Below are positions 18,953 to 32,200 of a DNA stretch of 64,000 bases, piece after piece. Source of the DNA: Protula sp. h YS-2021 (taxonomy: Eukaryota > Annelida > Polychaeta > Sabellida > Serpulidae); contig OX457029.1 of assembly GCA_949752745.1 (NCBI GenBank), positions 47,608,228 through 47,672,227 of the forward strand. Reading direction: 5' to 3'. A model generated the notes under the pieces. It saw only the letters and a list, made by a program, of their open reading frames with translations, was not told where the DNA came from and ran no database searches. The first letter of the stretch is position 1. Every line of letters begins with the position of its first letter. The translations under genes were made by a program, and so were the position numbers.

Positions 18953-19629
18953 TGAGTGGTCCCTGTTATTCAGGTGGTCCTGCTGGTTCTGACTAATTCG
19001 AGTGGAGAGGGTCGTCTTTGATTACTTACGCTACACCAAAATTTAATACATACAAATTTCTTTAACACCCTAAAACCACAAACATATGTTGTTTTTGCCC
19101 TTAACCCATAACCCCTCAGTTTGCATTCAAAGTACTTGAGTAAGACAATTGCTCTGGAATGTTCCCTTTGTTCAATTTTAACCGCAAGGTCATCTTTAGA
19201 AATTACCGTTGGAGATTCAACTCTACCCACATAACTACTTACGAATGTTCTCAATATTGTCCTCCCTTCAAAATTTACGTTTTTTTGGCGATCCGCCAAA
19301 AACTGACCAAACAGGGGGCAATTTTTTCATTTTTTGGTGCCTGATTTTCAAAATGCTTCTCGAACAATTTTGATCAGATTTTCTTTAACTTTCGCATGAA
19401 TATTCTGTACGTGGGGCTCTCTGGAAATCTCACTGTTTCTGGTGGTCCGTTAAAAATTGGCTAAATAGGGGCATTTTTTAATTTATTGGCATTTTTTTAA
19501 TTATGAAAATGCTTCTTCCACAATTTTGATTGCATTCCTTTCCAATTTTGTACGATTTTCTCCAGTTAGGCACCGCTTGAATTTTTTTTTTTTTTTTTGG
19601 GGGGGGGGGGGGGCGATCCGCCAAGACTT

Positions 19630-20105
19630 GTAGGTTGAATAAACATGCCCATTTTTTCCGAAATGTGGACCACGCATCGACGCAAGTTTGGTAAACATGT
19701 GCAATGGTTCGAAATCGAACCGCGCATCGATGCAAGTTAAATAAATATGCGCACTGGTCCAGTATGCAAACCGCTTATCAACGCCAGTTAAATAAACATG
19801 CACACTGGTCTAAAATAAGAAACGCTGATCAACGCAAGTTAAATAAATATTCGCGCTGGTCTGAATTGCGAGCCACTCATCAGCAAAAGTTTAATATACA
19901 TGCGCATAGGTCCGAAATGCGAACTGCTCATCGACGCAAGTTAAATAAACATGCGCATTGATCTAAACTAAGAACCACGCATGAATGCAAATTAAATAAA
20001 CATGCGCACTGGTCGGAAAATTCAAACGCCCATCAACACAACCTAAACAAACATGCGCACTGGTCTGAAATGTGAACGGCTTATCCACGTAAGTTGAATA
20101 AAGAG
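19630..20105 (+). repeat. 51-bp tandem repeat, about nine units (copy A)
   Basis: Units contain CGCAAGTTAAATAAACATGCGCA and CTGGTC, spaced about 51 bp (for example 19682, 19732, 19783, 19834). Because 51 is a multiple of three, open frames with a 17-residue repeat appear on both strands. I regard these as by-products. The same array recurs at 23530-24010. Confidence 0.9.
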
Positions 20106-20607
20106 AAATTCCCTTGTCCATGCATGCTGGATTTGGTCTTATCGCTTTTCGTAAGCTGGGACTTTGTCCTTGAACGAACTTGTACAATATGATTACCACT
20201 TTTGGCAACCAGACAAGCTTATTCATAGATTCACTAGATCTCGGCTGGTCACAATGCCCCTGGACATTCTTTTTAATTTATTTATTTTGTGATTTGCCCA
20301 CAATTTGAGGAAACATTGGCGAAACCCCTGTCTTGTTGAAAACTTATCTGACTGCATGCGTATCGCACTACCCTTGAAATCTTAACTGACACCAGGTATG
20401 TGGCCCTAGTCTCTGAAAGTTTGGGTTAAAGTGGCGGGCATTGTATTTACCTGGCCGTAACTTCCGTGGTACGCGAAAAAATCAATGGAAGTATTGACAA
20501 ATAACTACTTTTCACAATAAAGTATCTGCTGCTAGGATTTAATGGCAAAGTGCTACAATTTTGATGGAATGTTGGGGACATACGTTTCTATCTGTCTATT
20601 ACGTTTT

Positions 20608-20939
20608 TAGCCCCAGAAGCAGGGGCTATAAACAGTCGTTGAAAGTATGTGCGTATGTAAGCTTATAAGTTCAAAACTCTATCTCCTAGCTTTTAAGCTT
20701 GAATGTCTTAAAATTTTGGTTGATTTCAGAGGACACAAGTACCTACCTGGCTATAACGTTTCAGTTCCAGATTGTTACAAAAGCAGGGGCTATAGCAGCC
20801 GTAAATGGAAACTCCTAGGTTTTTAACCTGTCGTGAAATTTTAGCTGATGGTAGCGGACATGAGTACCTGCCTGGCTAATGGTTTTTTTGGCAATTCGCA
20901 AAAGCAGTTAGGTAATCTTTGGCTCCTACTTCGCTTTTT
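20608..20939 (+). mobile_element. Hairpin-led repeat, TAGCCCC/GGGGCTA type
   Basis: After TTTT, a perfect 7-bp stem (20608-20614 with 20622-20628) is followed by TATAAACAG and TATGTGCGTATG. It shares the hairpin-plus-TATA layout of the family at 25905 and 38341. The right end is not defined. Confidence 0.55.
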
Positions 20940-21600
20940 AACCCAGTCGACTTTGTCGGACTGGGTTAGTCGTATCACTAGGGGGCTTGAATGTATGTGC
21001 GTGTGTTAAGCTTTTTTTAACAATACTACTCCTACTGTTTTACTCCAATCGTTTTGATATTACGCAGGAATGTTCCCTGGGTGGTCCTCCACCTGACCAT
21101 TACTTTTTTTGACGAAACACTGAAGAAAAAAAACGGCGGCATTTTTGTGCCTGTTTCGACCCATCTTTAAAATGCTATTCCTCCTACAGTTATACTCCAA
21201 TCGTTTAGAAATTTCCCCAAGGGTCCGCCTAGCCGAAATGGCGGAACTTCGAAGTTTGGCAAAAAATGGAATAAATGTTAGTAAATAACTGAATTGTCAA
21301 GCCATTCTTTCTCTCAGTTTTTCTTTTTAAATAGTAATAAAATTTTAATCGAAAATTTCTTAGGTGCTTCTCCACCTGGACTTTGCTTTTTTCGCAAAAA
21401 TACCGAAATGGTAGAATTTTAACAATTTTGTAAAATTGTATAAATGTCGGTAAATACGTGAATCGTCAAAACCCAACCTCTCCAACATTCTTTTTCGGGT
21501 AGCTTCCACCCCGGAAAACTCGTTTTTGTGTATTAAAATTATGAAAAAGTTATGTTCAGAAACAGTCATTTTTTGGCCTAACAGTATTCGTTTCAGAGTT
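20940..21600 (+). mobile_element. Hairpin-led repeat, AACCCAGTC/GACTGGGTT type
   Basis: A TTTTTA run enters a 12-bp stem with one bulge (20940-20967). Then come TATGTGCGTGTG and two roughly 145-bp internal repeats that share CCTAC(A)GTT and ATACTCCAATCGTTT (about 21030 and 21176). The right end is approximate. Confidence 0.55.
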
Positions 21601-22855
21601 TATCTCTCTTTCCTTGTTTGGTAACAAGGCTGGATCATGTCCTTAGACATGCTTGTTTAAGTGAAATGTATCTCCAGGAAAATAGCCGTACTGTCTTGAA
21701 ATTTTAAGTAAATCTAGCTGGCATTACTACCTACCTCGTTATTATTTCTTTTTCTTTCTTTTTTTTTTTTTTTTTGATTGGCCAGAAATTGGCGAAAATT
21801 CTGGAGAAACCCCCAGTAAACTATAAAATCTCAACTTACACCAGAGAAATGGTCTTACTTTCTTGGAATATGAGTTAAACTCAGAGCTCATTGATATCTG
21901 GCTATTACAGCTTTTCGTTATTCGAAAAAAAATGGCAGAAATATTGGCGAAAAACAATTCTTACTAAAACCGTTACTAAAACTAGGGAATATACCTCCTT
22001 ACCTTCTTTACATTTTAATTGGGGAAGCAGAAATGATTACATATCTGGCAAATTTTTTTATGATTCGCAAAAACATTGAAAACGCAACTGGCTCTAGGTA
22101 TCGCTTGAAATTTTGATCAAATTTGGCAACCTTTGGTAACCACGTAGCTATTACGTTTCTTCATTATTCGCCTAAAGTTGTTGGAATATACTAGCCCAAT
22201 ATTAATTTTCATGAAAACGTAAGTCCTGCTATGATTTAAATGGAAACGCCCTAAAATTTTGATGAAAAGTAGTGGCATACATGTCAGCCTGCGTATGACT
22301 TTTTAAAAATGTCTTTGCAATTCAAAAAAAAAACTTGGCATAAACATTGGCGAAAAAGCGATTTTTTAGTAAAATCCTAAATGACGCCAGAGAAGTAGAC
22401 TGGATGTCTCGAAATCCTGGTTAGCGATAGCAGTCACTGGTACTTAACTGCTACTGTTTTTTAGTGGTTCGGAAAAAATGGCGAAAATATGCATTAAAAA
22501 CGAAATTCTTTTAGTAAAACCATAACTTTTGCCAGAAAAATAGCTTTACTGTCTTAAAATGTTAAGTAAATCAGGCACAGATAGCAGGCATTAATACCTT
22601 CCTGGTATCTTTTATTCGCCAAAACATGGTGACAACATTTTTTCATTAAATCTTAACCGACACCAGAAAAATAACATTTTGGTTAAGATAGGGATCTTTA
22701 TCCCCCGTGAAACGGAGGGATATAGTTTTGAACTTTTCGGTCTGTCCGTCTGTCTGTCCGTCTGTCCGTCTGTCACGCTTCAGTCTCACGCGCCTACAGG
22801 CCACATTAATAGACGGATTCGTTTCAAATTTGGTACACGGCTTCTCTGGAACCTT

Positions 22856-25800
22856 AGTTTTGAGTGGTCCCTGTTATTCAGGTGGTCCTGCTGGTTCTGA
22901 CTAATTCGAGTGGAGAGGGTCGTCTTTGATTACTTACGCTACACCAAAATTTAATACATACAAATTTCTTTAACACCCTAAAACCACAAACATATGTTGT
23001 TTTTGCCCTTAACCCATAACCCCTCAGTTTGCATTCAAAGTACTTGAGTAAGACAATTGCTCTGGAATGTTCCCTTTGTTCAATTTTAACCGCAAGGTCA
23101 TCTTTAGAAATTACCGTTGGAGATTCAACTCTACCCACATAACTACTTACGAATGTTCTCAATATTGTCCTCCCTTCAAAATTTACGTTTTTTTGGCGAT
23201 CCGCCAAAAACTGACCAAACAGGGGGCAATTTTTTCATTTTTTGGTGCCTGATTTTCAAAATGCTTCTCGAACAATTTTGATCAGATTTTCTTTAACTTT
23301 CGCATGAATATTCTGTACGTGGGGCTCTCTGGAAATCTCACTGTTTCTGGTGGTCCGTTAAAAATTGGCTAAATAGGGGCATTTTTTAATTTATTGGCAT
23401 TTTTTTAATTATGAAAATGCTTCTTCCACAATTTTGATTGCATTCCTTTCCAATTTTGTACGATTTTCTCCAGTTAGGCACCGCTTGAATTTTTTTTTTT
23501 TTTTTTTTTGGGGGGGGGGGCGATCCGCCAAGACTTGTAGGTTGAATAAACATGCCCATTTTTTCCGAAATGTGGACCACGCATCGACGCAAGTTTGGTA
23601 AACATGTGCAATGGTTCGAAATCGAACCGCGCATCGATGCAAGTTAAATAAATATGCGCACTGGTCCAGTATGCAAACCGCTTATCAACGCCAGTTAAAT
23701 AAACATGCACACTGGTCTAAAATAAGAAACGCTGATCAACGCAAGTTAAATAAATATTCGCGCTGGTCTGAATTGCGAGCCACTCATCAGCAAAAGTTTA
23801 ATATACATGCGCATAGGTCCGAAATGCGAACTGCTCATCGACGCAAGTTAAATAAACATGCGCATTGATCTAAACTAAGAACCACGCATGAATGCAAATT
23901 AAATAAACATGCGCACTGGTCGGAAAATTCAAACGCCCATCAACACAACCTAAACAAACATGCGCACTGGTCTGAAATGTGAACGGCTTATCCACGTAAG
24001 TTGAATAAAGAGAAATTCCCTTGTCCATGCATGCTGGATTTGGTCTTATCGCTTTTCGTAAGCTGGGACTTTGTCCTTGAACGAACTTGTACAATATGAT
24101 TACCACTTTTGGCAACCAGACAAGCTTATTCATAGATTCACTAGATCTCGGCTGGTCACAATGCCCCTGGACATTCTTTTTAATTTATTTATTTTGTGAT
24201 TTGCCCACAATTTGAGGAAACATTGGCGAAACCCCTGTCTTGTTGAAAACTTATCTGACTGCATGCGTATCGCACTACCCTTGAAATCTTAACTGACACC
24301 AGGTATGTGGCCCTAGTCTCTGAAAGTTTGGGTTAAAGTGGCGGGCATTGTATTTACCTGGCCGTAACTTCCGTGGTACGTGGTATTCCTCCTACAGTTA
24401 TACTCCAATCGTTTAGAAATTTCCCCAAGGGTCCGCCTAGCCGAAATGGCGGAACTTCGAAGTTTGGCAAAAAATGGAATAAATGTTAGTAAATAACTGA
24501 ATTGTCAAGCCATTCTTTCTCTCAGTTTTTCTTTTTAAATAGTAATAAAATTTTAATCGAAAATTTCTTAGGTGCTTCTCCACCTGGACTTTGCTTTTTT
24601 CGCAAAAATACCGAAATGGTAGAATTTTAACAATTTTGTAAAATTGTATAAATGTCGGTAAATACGTGAATCGTCAAAACCCAACCTCTCCAACATTCTT
24701 TTTCGGGTAGCTTCCACCCCGGAAAACTCGTTTTTGTGTATTAAAATTATGAAAAAGTTATGTTCAGAAACAGTCATTTTTTGGCCTAACAGTATTCGTT
24801 TCAGAGTTTATCTCTCTTTCCTTGTTTGGTAACAAGGCTGGATCATGTCCTTAGACATGCTTGTTTAAGTGAAATGTATCTCCAGGAAAATAGCCGTACT
24901 GTCTTGAAATTTTAAGTAAATCTAGCTGGCATTACTACCTACCTCGTTATTATTTCTTTTTCTTTCTTTTTTTTTTTTTTTGATTGGCCAGAAATTGGCG
25001 AAAATTCTGGAGAAACCCCCAGTAAACTATAAAATCTCAACTTACACCAGAGAAATGGTCTTACTTTCTTGGAATATGAGTTAAACTCAGAGCTCATTGA
25101 TATCTGGCTATTACAGCTTTTCGTTATTCGAAAAAAAATGGCAGAAATATTGGCGAAAAACAATTCTTACTAAAACCGTTACTAAAACTAGGGAATATAC
25201 CTCCTTACCTTCTTTACATTTTAATTGGGGAAGCAGAAATGATTACATATCTGGCAAATTTTTTTATGATTCGCAAAAACATTGAAAACGCAACTGGCTC
25301 TAGGTATCGCTTGAAATTTTGATCAAATTTGGCAACCTTTGGTAACCACGTAGCTATTACGTTTCTTCATTATTCGCCTAAAGTTGTTGGAATATACTAG
25401 CCCAATATTAATTTTCATGAAAACGTAAGTCCTGCTATGATTTAAATGGAAACGCCCTAAAATTTTGATGAAAAGTAGTGGCATACATGTCAGCCTGCGT
25501 ATGACTTTTTAAAAATGTCTTTGCAATTCAAAAAAAAAACTTGGCATAAACATTGGCGAAAAAGCGATTTTTTAGTAAAATCCTAAATGACGCCAGAGAA
25601 GTAGACTGGATGTCTCGAAATCCTGGTTAGCGATAGCAGTCACTGGTACTTAACTGCTACTGTTTTTTAGTGGTTCGGAAAAAATGGCGAAAATATGCAT
25701 TAAAAACGAAATTCTTTTAGTAAAACCATAACTTTTGCCAGAAAAATAGCTTTACTGTCTTAAAATGTTAAGTAAATCAGGCACAGATAGCAGGCATTAA

Positions 25801-26060
25801 TACCTTCCTGGTATCTTTTATTCGCCAAAACATGGTGACAACATTTTTTCATTAAATCTTAACCGACACCAGAAAAATAACATTTTGGTTAAGATAGGGA
25901 TCTTTATCCCCCGTGAAACGGAGGGATATAGTTTTGAACTTTTCGGTCTGTCCGTCTGTCTGTCCGTCTGTCCGTCTGTCACGCTTCAGTCTCACGCGCC
26001 TACAGGCCACATTAATAGACGGATTCGTTTCAAATTTGGTACACGGCTTCTCTGGAACTT
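22856..26060 (+). repeat. Recent tandem duplication, copy B (lacks about 0.7 kb)
   Basis: Same sequence as copy A at an offset of 3908 bp, falling to 3208 bp after a deletion corresponding to 20474-21175 (junction at about 24381). Other differences are a few bases in poly(T)/poly(G) tracts. The right side continues into the complete hairpin-led element at 25905. Confidence 0.95.
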
Positions 26061-26823
26061 TCCGCAGGGCAGTGACCAAGAATTTTCCGGATCGGCCAAA
26101 AATTGACTAAATGGCGGACATTTGAAAATCGGCACTGGACTTAGCGTATATACGGCAGTCTCACGCGTCTACAGGCCACATTAATAGACGGATTCGTTTC
26201 AAATTTTGTACACGGCTTCTCTAGAACCTTCCGCAGTGCAGTAACCAAGAATTTTTCGGATCGGCCAAAAATTGACAAAATGGCGGACTTTTGAAAATCG
26301 GCACTGGACTTAGCGTATATACTGCAGTCTCACGCGTCTTCATGCCACATTAATAGACGGATTCGTTTCAAATTTTGTACACGGCTTCTCTGGAACCTTC
26401 CGCAGTGCAGTGACCAAGAATTTTCCGGATCGACCAAAAATTGACGAAATGGCGGACATTTGAAAATTGGCACTGGACTTTATATATACGGCAGTCTCAC
26501 GCGTCTACAGGCCACATTAATGAATGGATTCGTTTCAAATTCTGCACACGGGCTCCCTGGCACCTTCCGCAGTGCAGTGATCAAGCATTTTCCGGATGGG
26601 TCTTGAAAAAATGGCGAATTTTTCAAAATCGGCGCTGTACTTAGCGTACCTACGACAGTCTCACGCGAATACTGGTTAATGGATTGATCCGTCTAAATGT
26701 TAGACACTACGTCGACTTACGTCCTTCCACTTGTAATTTTTTTTTGCGCAGTCAACACGCAACAGCCTTACACAAACCATATCCCCCACGGGGGATAGAC
26801 GTACTCCTCGAGACGTAGTCAAG
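25905..26823 (+). mobile_element. Hairpin-terminated element with 169-bp satellite core (HINE/pearl-like)
   Basis: Starts after TTT with TATCCCCCGTG folded into a hairpin (to 25928), then TATAGTTTTGAAC and a CTGTCCGTCTGTC stretch. About four 169-bp tandem units follow, marked by CAGTCTCACGCG at 25987, 26156, 26325 and 26492, with a fifth start at 26656. The right side has the palindrome TATCCCCCACGGGGGATA (26780-26797) and a tail ending GACGTAGTCAAG, flanked by TT. No coding capacity. The layout (inverted ends, tandem core, 3' hairpin, T^T insertion) matches non-autonomous Helentron-type elements; this class assignment is inference. Confidence 0.75.
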
Positions 26824-26831
26824 TTGGTAAT

Positions 26832-27280
26832 TATGTCTCCCCGACCAAGCGGAGACATATAGTGCTTGTACGTTCTGTGTGTATGTATGTGTGTACGTGT
26901 GTGTGTGTCAGTCTGTTGTGAACCAAATGTGTACAAGATATATGGACAACGATAAGTCGGATCAACTGCAAACTTGATCTGTTATTCAATGGTAGGTCGG
27001 ACGGTTCTCTTACCTTTTGTCGAATGTAGCGAAATTAATAAAGGCGTATGATTTCTCAGCCGCTGAACATCGGAGAAAGTTAGATTTTTTTGGCTTGGTA
27101 ACAAAATATCTCGATAACGGAAAGTCGCATCGAGTTGAATTTTGTATGGTTGTTCCTTGAATCAGTCCGACGTTTCTTTCAATTTCTTACCGGTGTGGCC
27201 AAATTAAGAAAGGCGTATGACATCATTACGTTAAATTCGTTAATGTGTACATTTCTCAGCTATTTTAAATTTTAAAGGAG
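26832..27280 (+). mobile_element. Hairpin-led repeat, TATGTCTCC/GGAGACATA type, split by a LINE
   Basis: A perfect 9-bp stem at 26832-26859 is followed by TATAGTGCTTG and GTGTGTATGTATGTG. Internal blocks ATATCTCGATAAC, CTGAACATCGGAGAAAG and AAGGCGTATGA recur. Similar blocks reappear at 32530-32690, on the far side of the LINE, suggesting that the LINE inserted into this repeat. Confidence 0.6.
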
Positions 27281-27673
27281 CCCCTTGGCCCTATGGGGGG
27301 CCGGATTTCCTCGGGGTACCAGTCTTAGTGCCCCGCAGCAGTTCCACTGGTATCTGGCCCCCTTTCCATCCCTACCCTCTCTGCATATAAACACCTGAAC
27401 TCTTACGGTAAAATCTGATCTTACAATACGTTTTTCTCAATTCTGTTTTAGCCAATGTAATCAATTAAAAATTAAATAGTAACCTTTATAACCTTACTGC
27501 TTTTCATGTAATTCATTTTTGACAAACAAAGCTCTAAACCTTAATTTCAACTACATTAATCTTTTTCCACAGATCTACTTGACTGCTGGGGTTTTCTTAA
27601 TGGTAAGTACCCCAGTTAGTTGTCCCCCATACATACTGACGTCAACTCTAAGGTCTGTTGTGCGTCCCCGAAT

Positions 27674-29259
27674 ATGGATTTCCAGCAGCTGGAGTCTGAC
27701 GTAAAGCAAGTACTCCAGTCATCACGCACTTTGCCATTGATTGCGTCCCAAAAAGGTAGGAGAGCTGAACCTGGCTATTGAGGGAGCATGTCCATTCGGT
27801 GGTGCCTCCTCAAATAAGTACAAACTACTAATCGCCATGCTGACAACACATGTCTTCGGTTCAACTCTTCTAAGTACGAAGGGTGGTCATTGGGCCAGTT
27901 GTGACCATTAACGGCTGGTCGTTAAAGGTAAACCAAACTGCAGCCAAATTGTCGGGTCAACCGAAAGAGTATTCCAGGTGTCCTAATCCTAGGCTGGAAA
28001 CCCGCGCTGCCGATTTAGGTGGTCAGAGTAAGGCCGGAACCGGCAGACCTGGAAGAAAGTATTTAGAAACACTTAATGGATGAGACAAAAGAAAAACCGA
28101 ACAATACATCACCGATGCCTAAAAGATCAAGGATGAGATAGGGTCTCCCCCTGCTTCATTTAACAATACCTGATTATCACACCTTGAGAGCACGTTCAAG
28201 CTACCCCACTTCGCATTTCAGATTGTAGGAAACCAATTTAACATAAGAAGGCTCCGTTCGGGGGACTTCGGTCCACCCTACAGCAATGTAAAAAACTCCT
28301 AAAAATAACATCTTTCGTAAACACCCCAGCTAAGCGTTCTGCCTATTGAACCTTAAATTTTTGCAGGGAAGTGATTACCCACCCTGAACTTAAGTGTTAC
28401 AATGACAAAGAGCTAGTTGACGCACTAAGTGACCAGGGTGTGAAGCATCGCGACCTTTGGGCCAACGAGGAACATTTGTCCTTACCTTCTGCAAGCCTAA
28501 TTTACCAAGCTATTGGAAAAGTGGGATATTTAAGTCTGCCAGTGAAAGTTTATATCCCAAACCCCATTCGTTGTTTCCACTGCCAGAAATACGGGCATAA
28601 CAAAGACTAATGTAGAAATCAAAAACCCACCTGCGCAAAATGCGGGGAGGAAGGGCATGAATATAGTTCATGTACCTCTCACAACCACAAATGCATAAAC
28701 TGCATGGGCAGCCATCCGGCTTCATCCAAGGACTGTTCGCGATTGTATGCTGAAAAGAAAGTGCAACAGATAAGATTTGAAAAATCGGTGTCTTATCCCG
28801 AAGCCCGAAAACTGGCTTCTACCTTACTTCCATCAAATACGAAAACATATGCCAGCTCAGTAAAACCCAACTTTTAGGATTCTTCCTGTCACAATGGCAT
28901 CACATGGATTACGGCCTTCCACAGAAACTAAAGAAACTAAAACTGAAACAGACTCAAGTCTTTGTGAGTCTTTACCTAATACTTCTCCTGAGGTGTCAGG
29001 GAAGAGAAGGTTCTTGTACTCACAGCCCCAATCCTCTCAGCTGGGCCGCGAAACAAAGGCGAGACTCAAACAAAGAGCTGAATCCGCCAAACAAAGGTTG
29101 CGCACCAACCTTACGGAGGAAATGAGTGGGAAGAGATATTCCCCACTTATGGATGTTGGCTATGTGAGACCTGCACCCAGAACCTCCCCTAAGCCACCCC
29201 GCCCAAATAAAAAGCCTCCCAAAGTAACGATTAACAGAAATCGAGCTCTTAGCAAATAA
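27674..29259 (+). pseudogene. LINE ORF1 (gag-like, CCHC zinc knuckles)
   Basis: Begins near ATGGATTTCCAGCAGCTGGA at 27674. Several stops and frameshifts precede the recognisable part at 28365-28870: RCFHCQKYGHNKD, an in-frame stop, then CAKCGEEGHEYSSC and CINCMGSHPASSKDC. These three CCHC knuckles are typical of gag-like ORF1 proteins that bind LINE RNA. The C-terminal stretch 28894-29259 is open, Pro/Lys-rich and in a different frame. Not functional. Confidence 0.75.
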
Positions 29260-29261
29260 CG

Positions 29262-32200
29262 ATGACAGTAAATCAGTGGAATGTCAGAGGTTTTTGTCCA
29301 ACTACCATGAATTATTAACACTCATACACTTAAATGATCCGGCAGTATTTTGTCTTCAGGAATCACTAAGCAAAAACGACAATCCACCAAAACTTAGACG
29401 ATACACTTCATACAACAAACCTTCATCGGATGACAGAGCGACGGGTGGAATTGCTATATTTGTTCGAAGTGATCTTTTACAAAACGAAATTAAACTAAAT
29501 ACGCCTTTCCCGACCCAGTTCACAATTTGTAATATCTATTTGCCACCAAAATTAAGTCCTCAACCAGAAGAGTTAAATAACCTTATAAATCAGTTGCCTA
29601 AACCAATTCTATTCGTGGATGGTTGACTTAAATGCTCACAGTATATTATAGGGCAATACTTACGTAGATTTGAAGGGAAAATTGGTAGAAAACCTCCTTA
29701 ACCACCATAATCTAACCATTTTCAACGACAAGTCATACACTTATCTTCACCCTGGTACTAGTTCAAAAACCTCTAAAAGGCAGACTGGTCACAATTCAAA
29801 GAATATGTCTTCAGAGCATCAAAAGGGAACATTTTACTGATGATGACGATGACCATATTTCATTATTTACCTTTCTTCTCCATGGAGTGTGTGAAAAATC
29901 TATCCCAACGACATCGGAATCCCGCAAAAAACTTCATAAACCGTGGTTTAATGACGTTGTAAAGAATCCATAGCACTTCGTAAACAAGCTCTCAACAAGT
30001 TTTCAAATTACCCAGACCTTACATGGAAAATAGAGTATCAAAGGGACAAGGCAGTTGTGCGTAAAAAAAAAAACAGTTAAAAAAGCAAACAAGAATATGT
30101 TTTTCAAATAATTCTCTTAAAAAAGACCTGGAACATGGTTAGAAAAATATCCTGCAATAACATTTTAATACAGTAAGCCATCTAGACTTTAACAATAATA
30201 TGATCACCGACCCGAAGGACATTTTAGATGCCCTAGGCGAAATATTTCCACATCATTCATCTTCCGAAAATTACAGCCATGAATTTAGATGCTACAAAGA
30301 AACAGAAGAAACTGATCCTTATTTATATAACTTATTTTCTGACAACAGCGATGTGTATAATAGTGACTTTTCTCTTAATGAATTAAAAAACGCTATAGAT
30401 AGTTCCCATGATTCAGCAGCAGGACCAGATGATAAACATGACCAGGTGCTTAGACACTTGCCAGACCATACCTTAAAGATCCTTTTAGAACTGTTAAACG
30501 ATACCTGGAGTTCCGACACCTTTCCAGAAATATGAAAAGAAGCCACAATAATACCAAAGCCGAACAAAGGTCCACAAAATCCTCAAAATCACAGACCACT
30601 TTCCTTGACTAGTGCCCTGTGCAAACAATTTGAGCGAATGATAACTGAAAAATTAAAATGGTCCTGAAAAGAAACAACTTGTTCATCGACATACAGAGTG
30701 GTTTTAGGAAACAAAGAAGCACGCTGGACCATCTTGTAAGACTAGAATCTTTTATCAAAGAAGCTTTCAATAACAACGAAGATGTTGTTACCGTTTTCTT
30801 TGATTTGGAAAACGCTTATGACACAGCATGGAGTACTAAAAGATCTTTTTGATTTCGGCCTCCGAGGCCTGCCCAAGTTTATAAAAGGATTCCTGGATGG
30901 CCGTCGATTCAGGGTTCGTCTTGGTAGAATATTCTCAGAATACTTGGAACAAGAGGAAGGCTTCCCCAAAGGATGCATCCTTTCAATTCTACTATTCCTG
31001 ATAAAAAACCAACAATATAAAAGATACACTTAGACAGAGGAAAGACAGCTCACTCTAGGGTAAATGATTTTGCCATGTCGCGTAGAGAGAAAAGTATGAA
31101 TTTCATACAGCGTCGTCTTCAACAGAGTATTTGCTACAAGCTTCGGCGAATAAGAATGTTTTTAAATTCTCACAAACCAAAACGGTTTGTATGCACGTTT
31201 GTAAAAATAAAGCAAAAAAACACGACGATCCAGTTTTGCGCATCTCCGATGTGGTAATCCCTGTTGTCAAGGAGAACAAATTTGAAGGTTTAATTTTTGA
31301 CAAACTCAGTTTTACACCACATTTCAAAGACCTCCGAAGAAAGTGTCAGAAGGCTTTAAATTTACTGTGAGTCATCTCTTCCCACGATTGGGGAGCAGAT
31401 CGTGACACTAAACTCAGGTTGTATAAAGCCCCAATCAGATTCATGGCTTAAGAGTCACAGAATCACGATTTAAGAATATGTTTAAATGCCTTTAGAACAT
31501 CCACAGCCGGCAGTTTACACGCTGAGGCAAATGAACAACCTCTGAATATGCGATAATAAAACTTGCCATGGAGTATACTATAAAACTTTACGCCAATAGA
31601 AAAACCTTCTCATCAGATTGTTTTCGAGTCACATTACGCGAATAGAGATACCAATGCTATCCCTCCCTTTAGAACCAGGATTATATCACACCTGCAAGAA
31701 GCAGGTATAATCGTTGAATCTGTTGCAAATAACAGGATCCCTACTCAACCCCCTTGGAAGTTAACGAAACCTGTGGTCTTGAAGACTCTTTCTCGGTCCA
31801 CAAAAGAACAAAGTAATCCATGTGTTTTCCAATCAAAATTTGCAGAATAAAAGGATAATAATAAGGACTAACATTTCATATATACCGATGGCTCCAAACT
31901 TGAAAACAAGGCTTCAGCAGCTATTGTCACAGAAAATACTACATTGAAAACGAGGCTTCCTGATGTGTCTTCTATTTTCTCTGCAGAAGTTATGGCCCTA
32001 CAGCTAGGTATACAAATTGTCAAGATTAGCCGTTACAAAAAATCATATTCTGTGTGGACTCCATGTCAGTGCTAGAATCATTATAAAACCTACAGATATC
32101 CAACCCACTAATTTTGGACTTGATAGAAAAACACGACAAAGTTGTAAGAGCTGGCAAAGAGATAATATTTGGCTGGGTACCAAGCCACGCTGGAATCCCA

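Larger units (their letters stand above)
20240..22680 (+). repeat. Degenerate satellite, period roughly 150-160 bp
   Basis: Recurring words TTGGCGAAAA, CTTAACTGACACCAG, CTGTCTTGAAATTTTA and ACCTACCTGGCTATTA appear in order at 20240-20480, 20690-20880 and 21690-22680. They appear again at 24190-24380 and 24890-25850 in copy B, with a solo stretch at 33080-33380. Non-coding. Confidence 0.75.
18948..22855 (+). repeat. Recent tandem duplication, copy A (3908 bp)
   Basis: Near-identical to 22856-26060. The left breakpoint falls in the GTGGT minisatellite and the right one inside a hairpin-led element (truncated after CTTCTCTGGAACCTT). Copy A holds 20474-21175, which copy B lacks. Contents: non-coding sequence, poly(T)-poly(G) at 19579-19612, a 51-bp repeat array and degenerate satellites. 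No gene is supported. Frames seen in both copies are explained by repeats. Confidence 0.95.
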
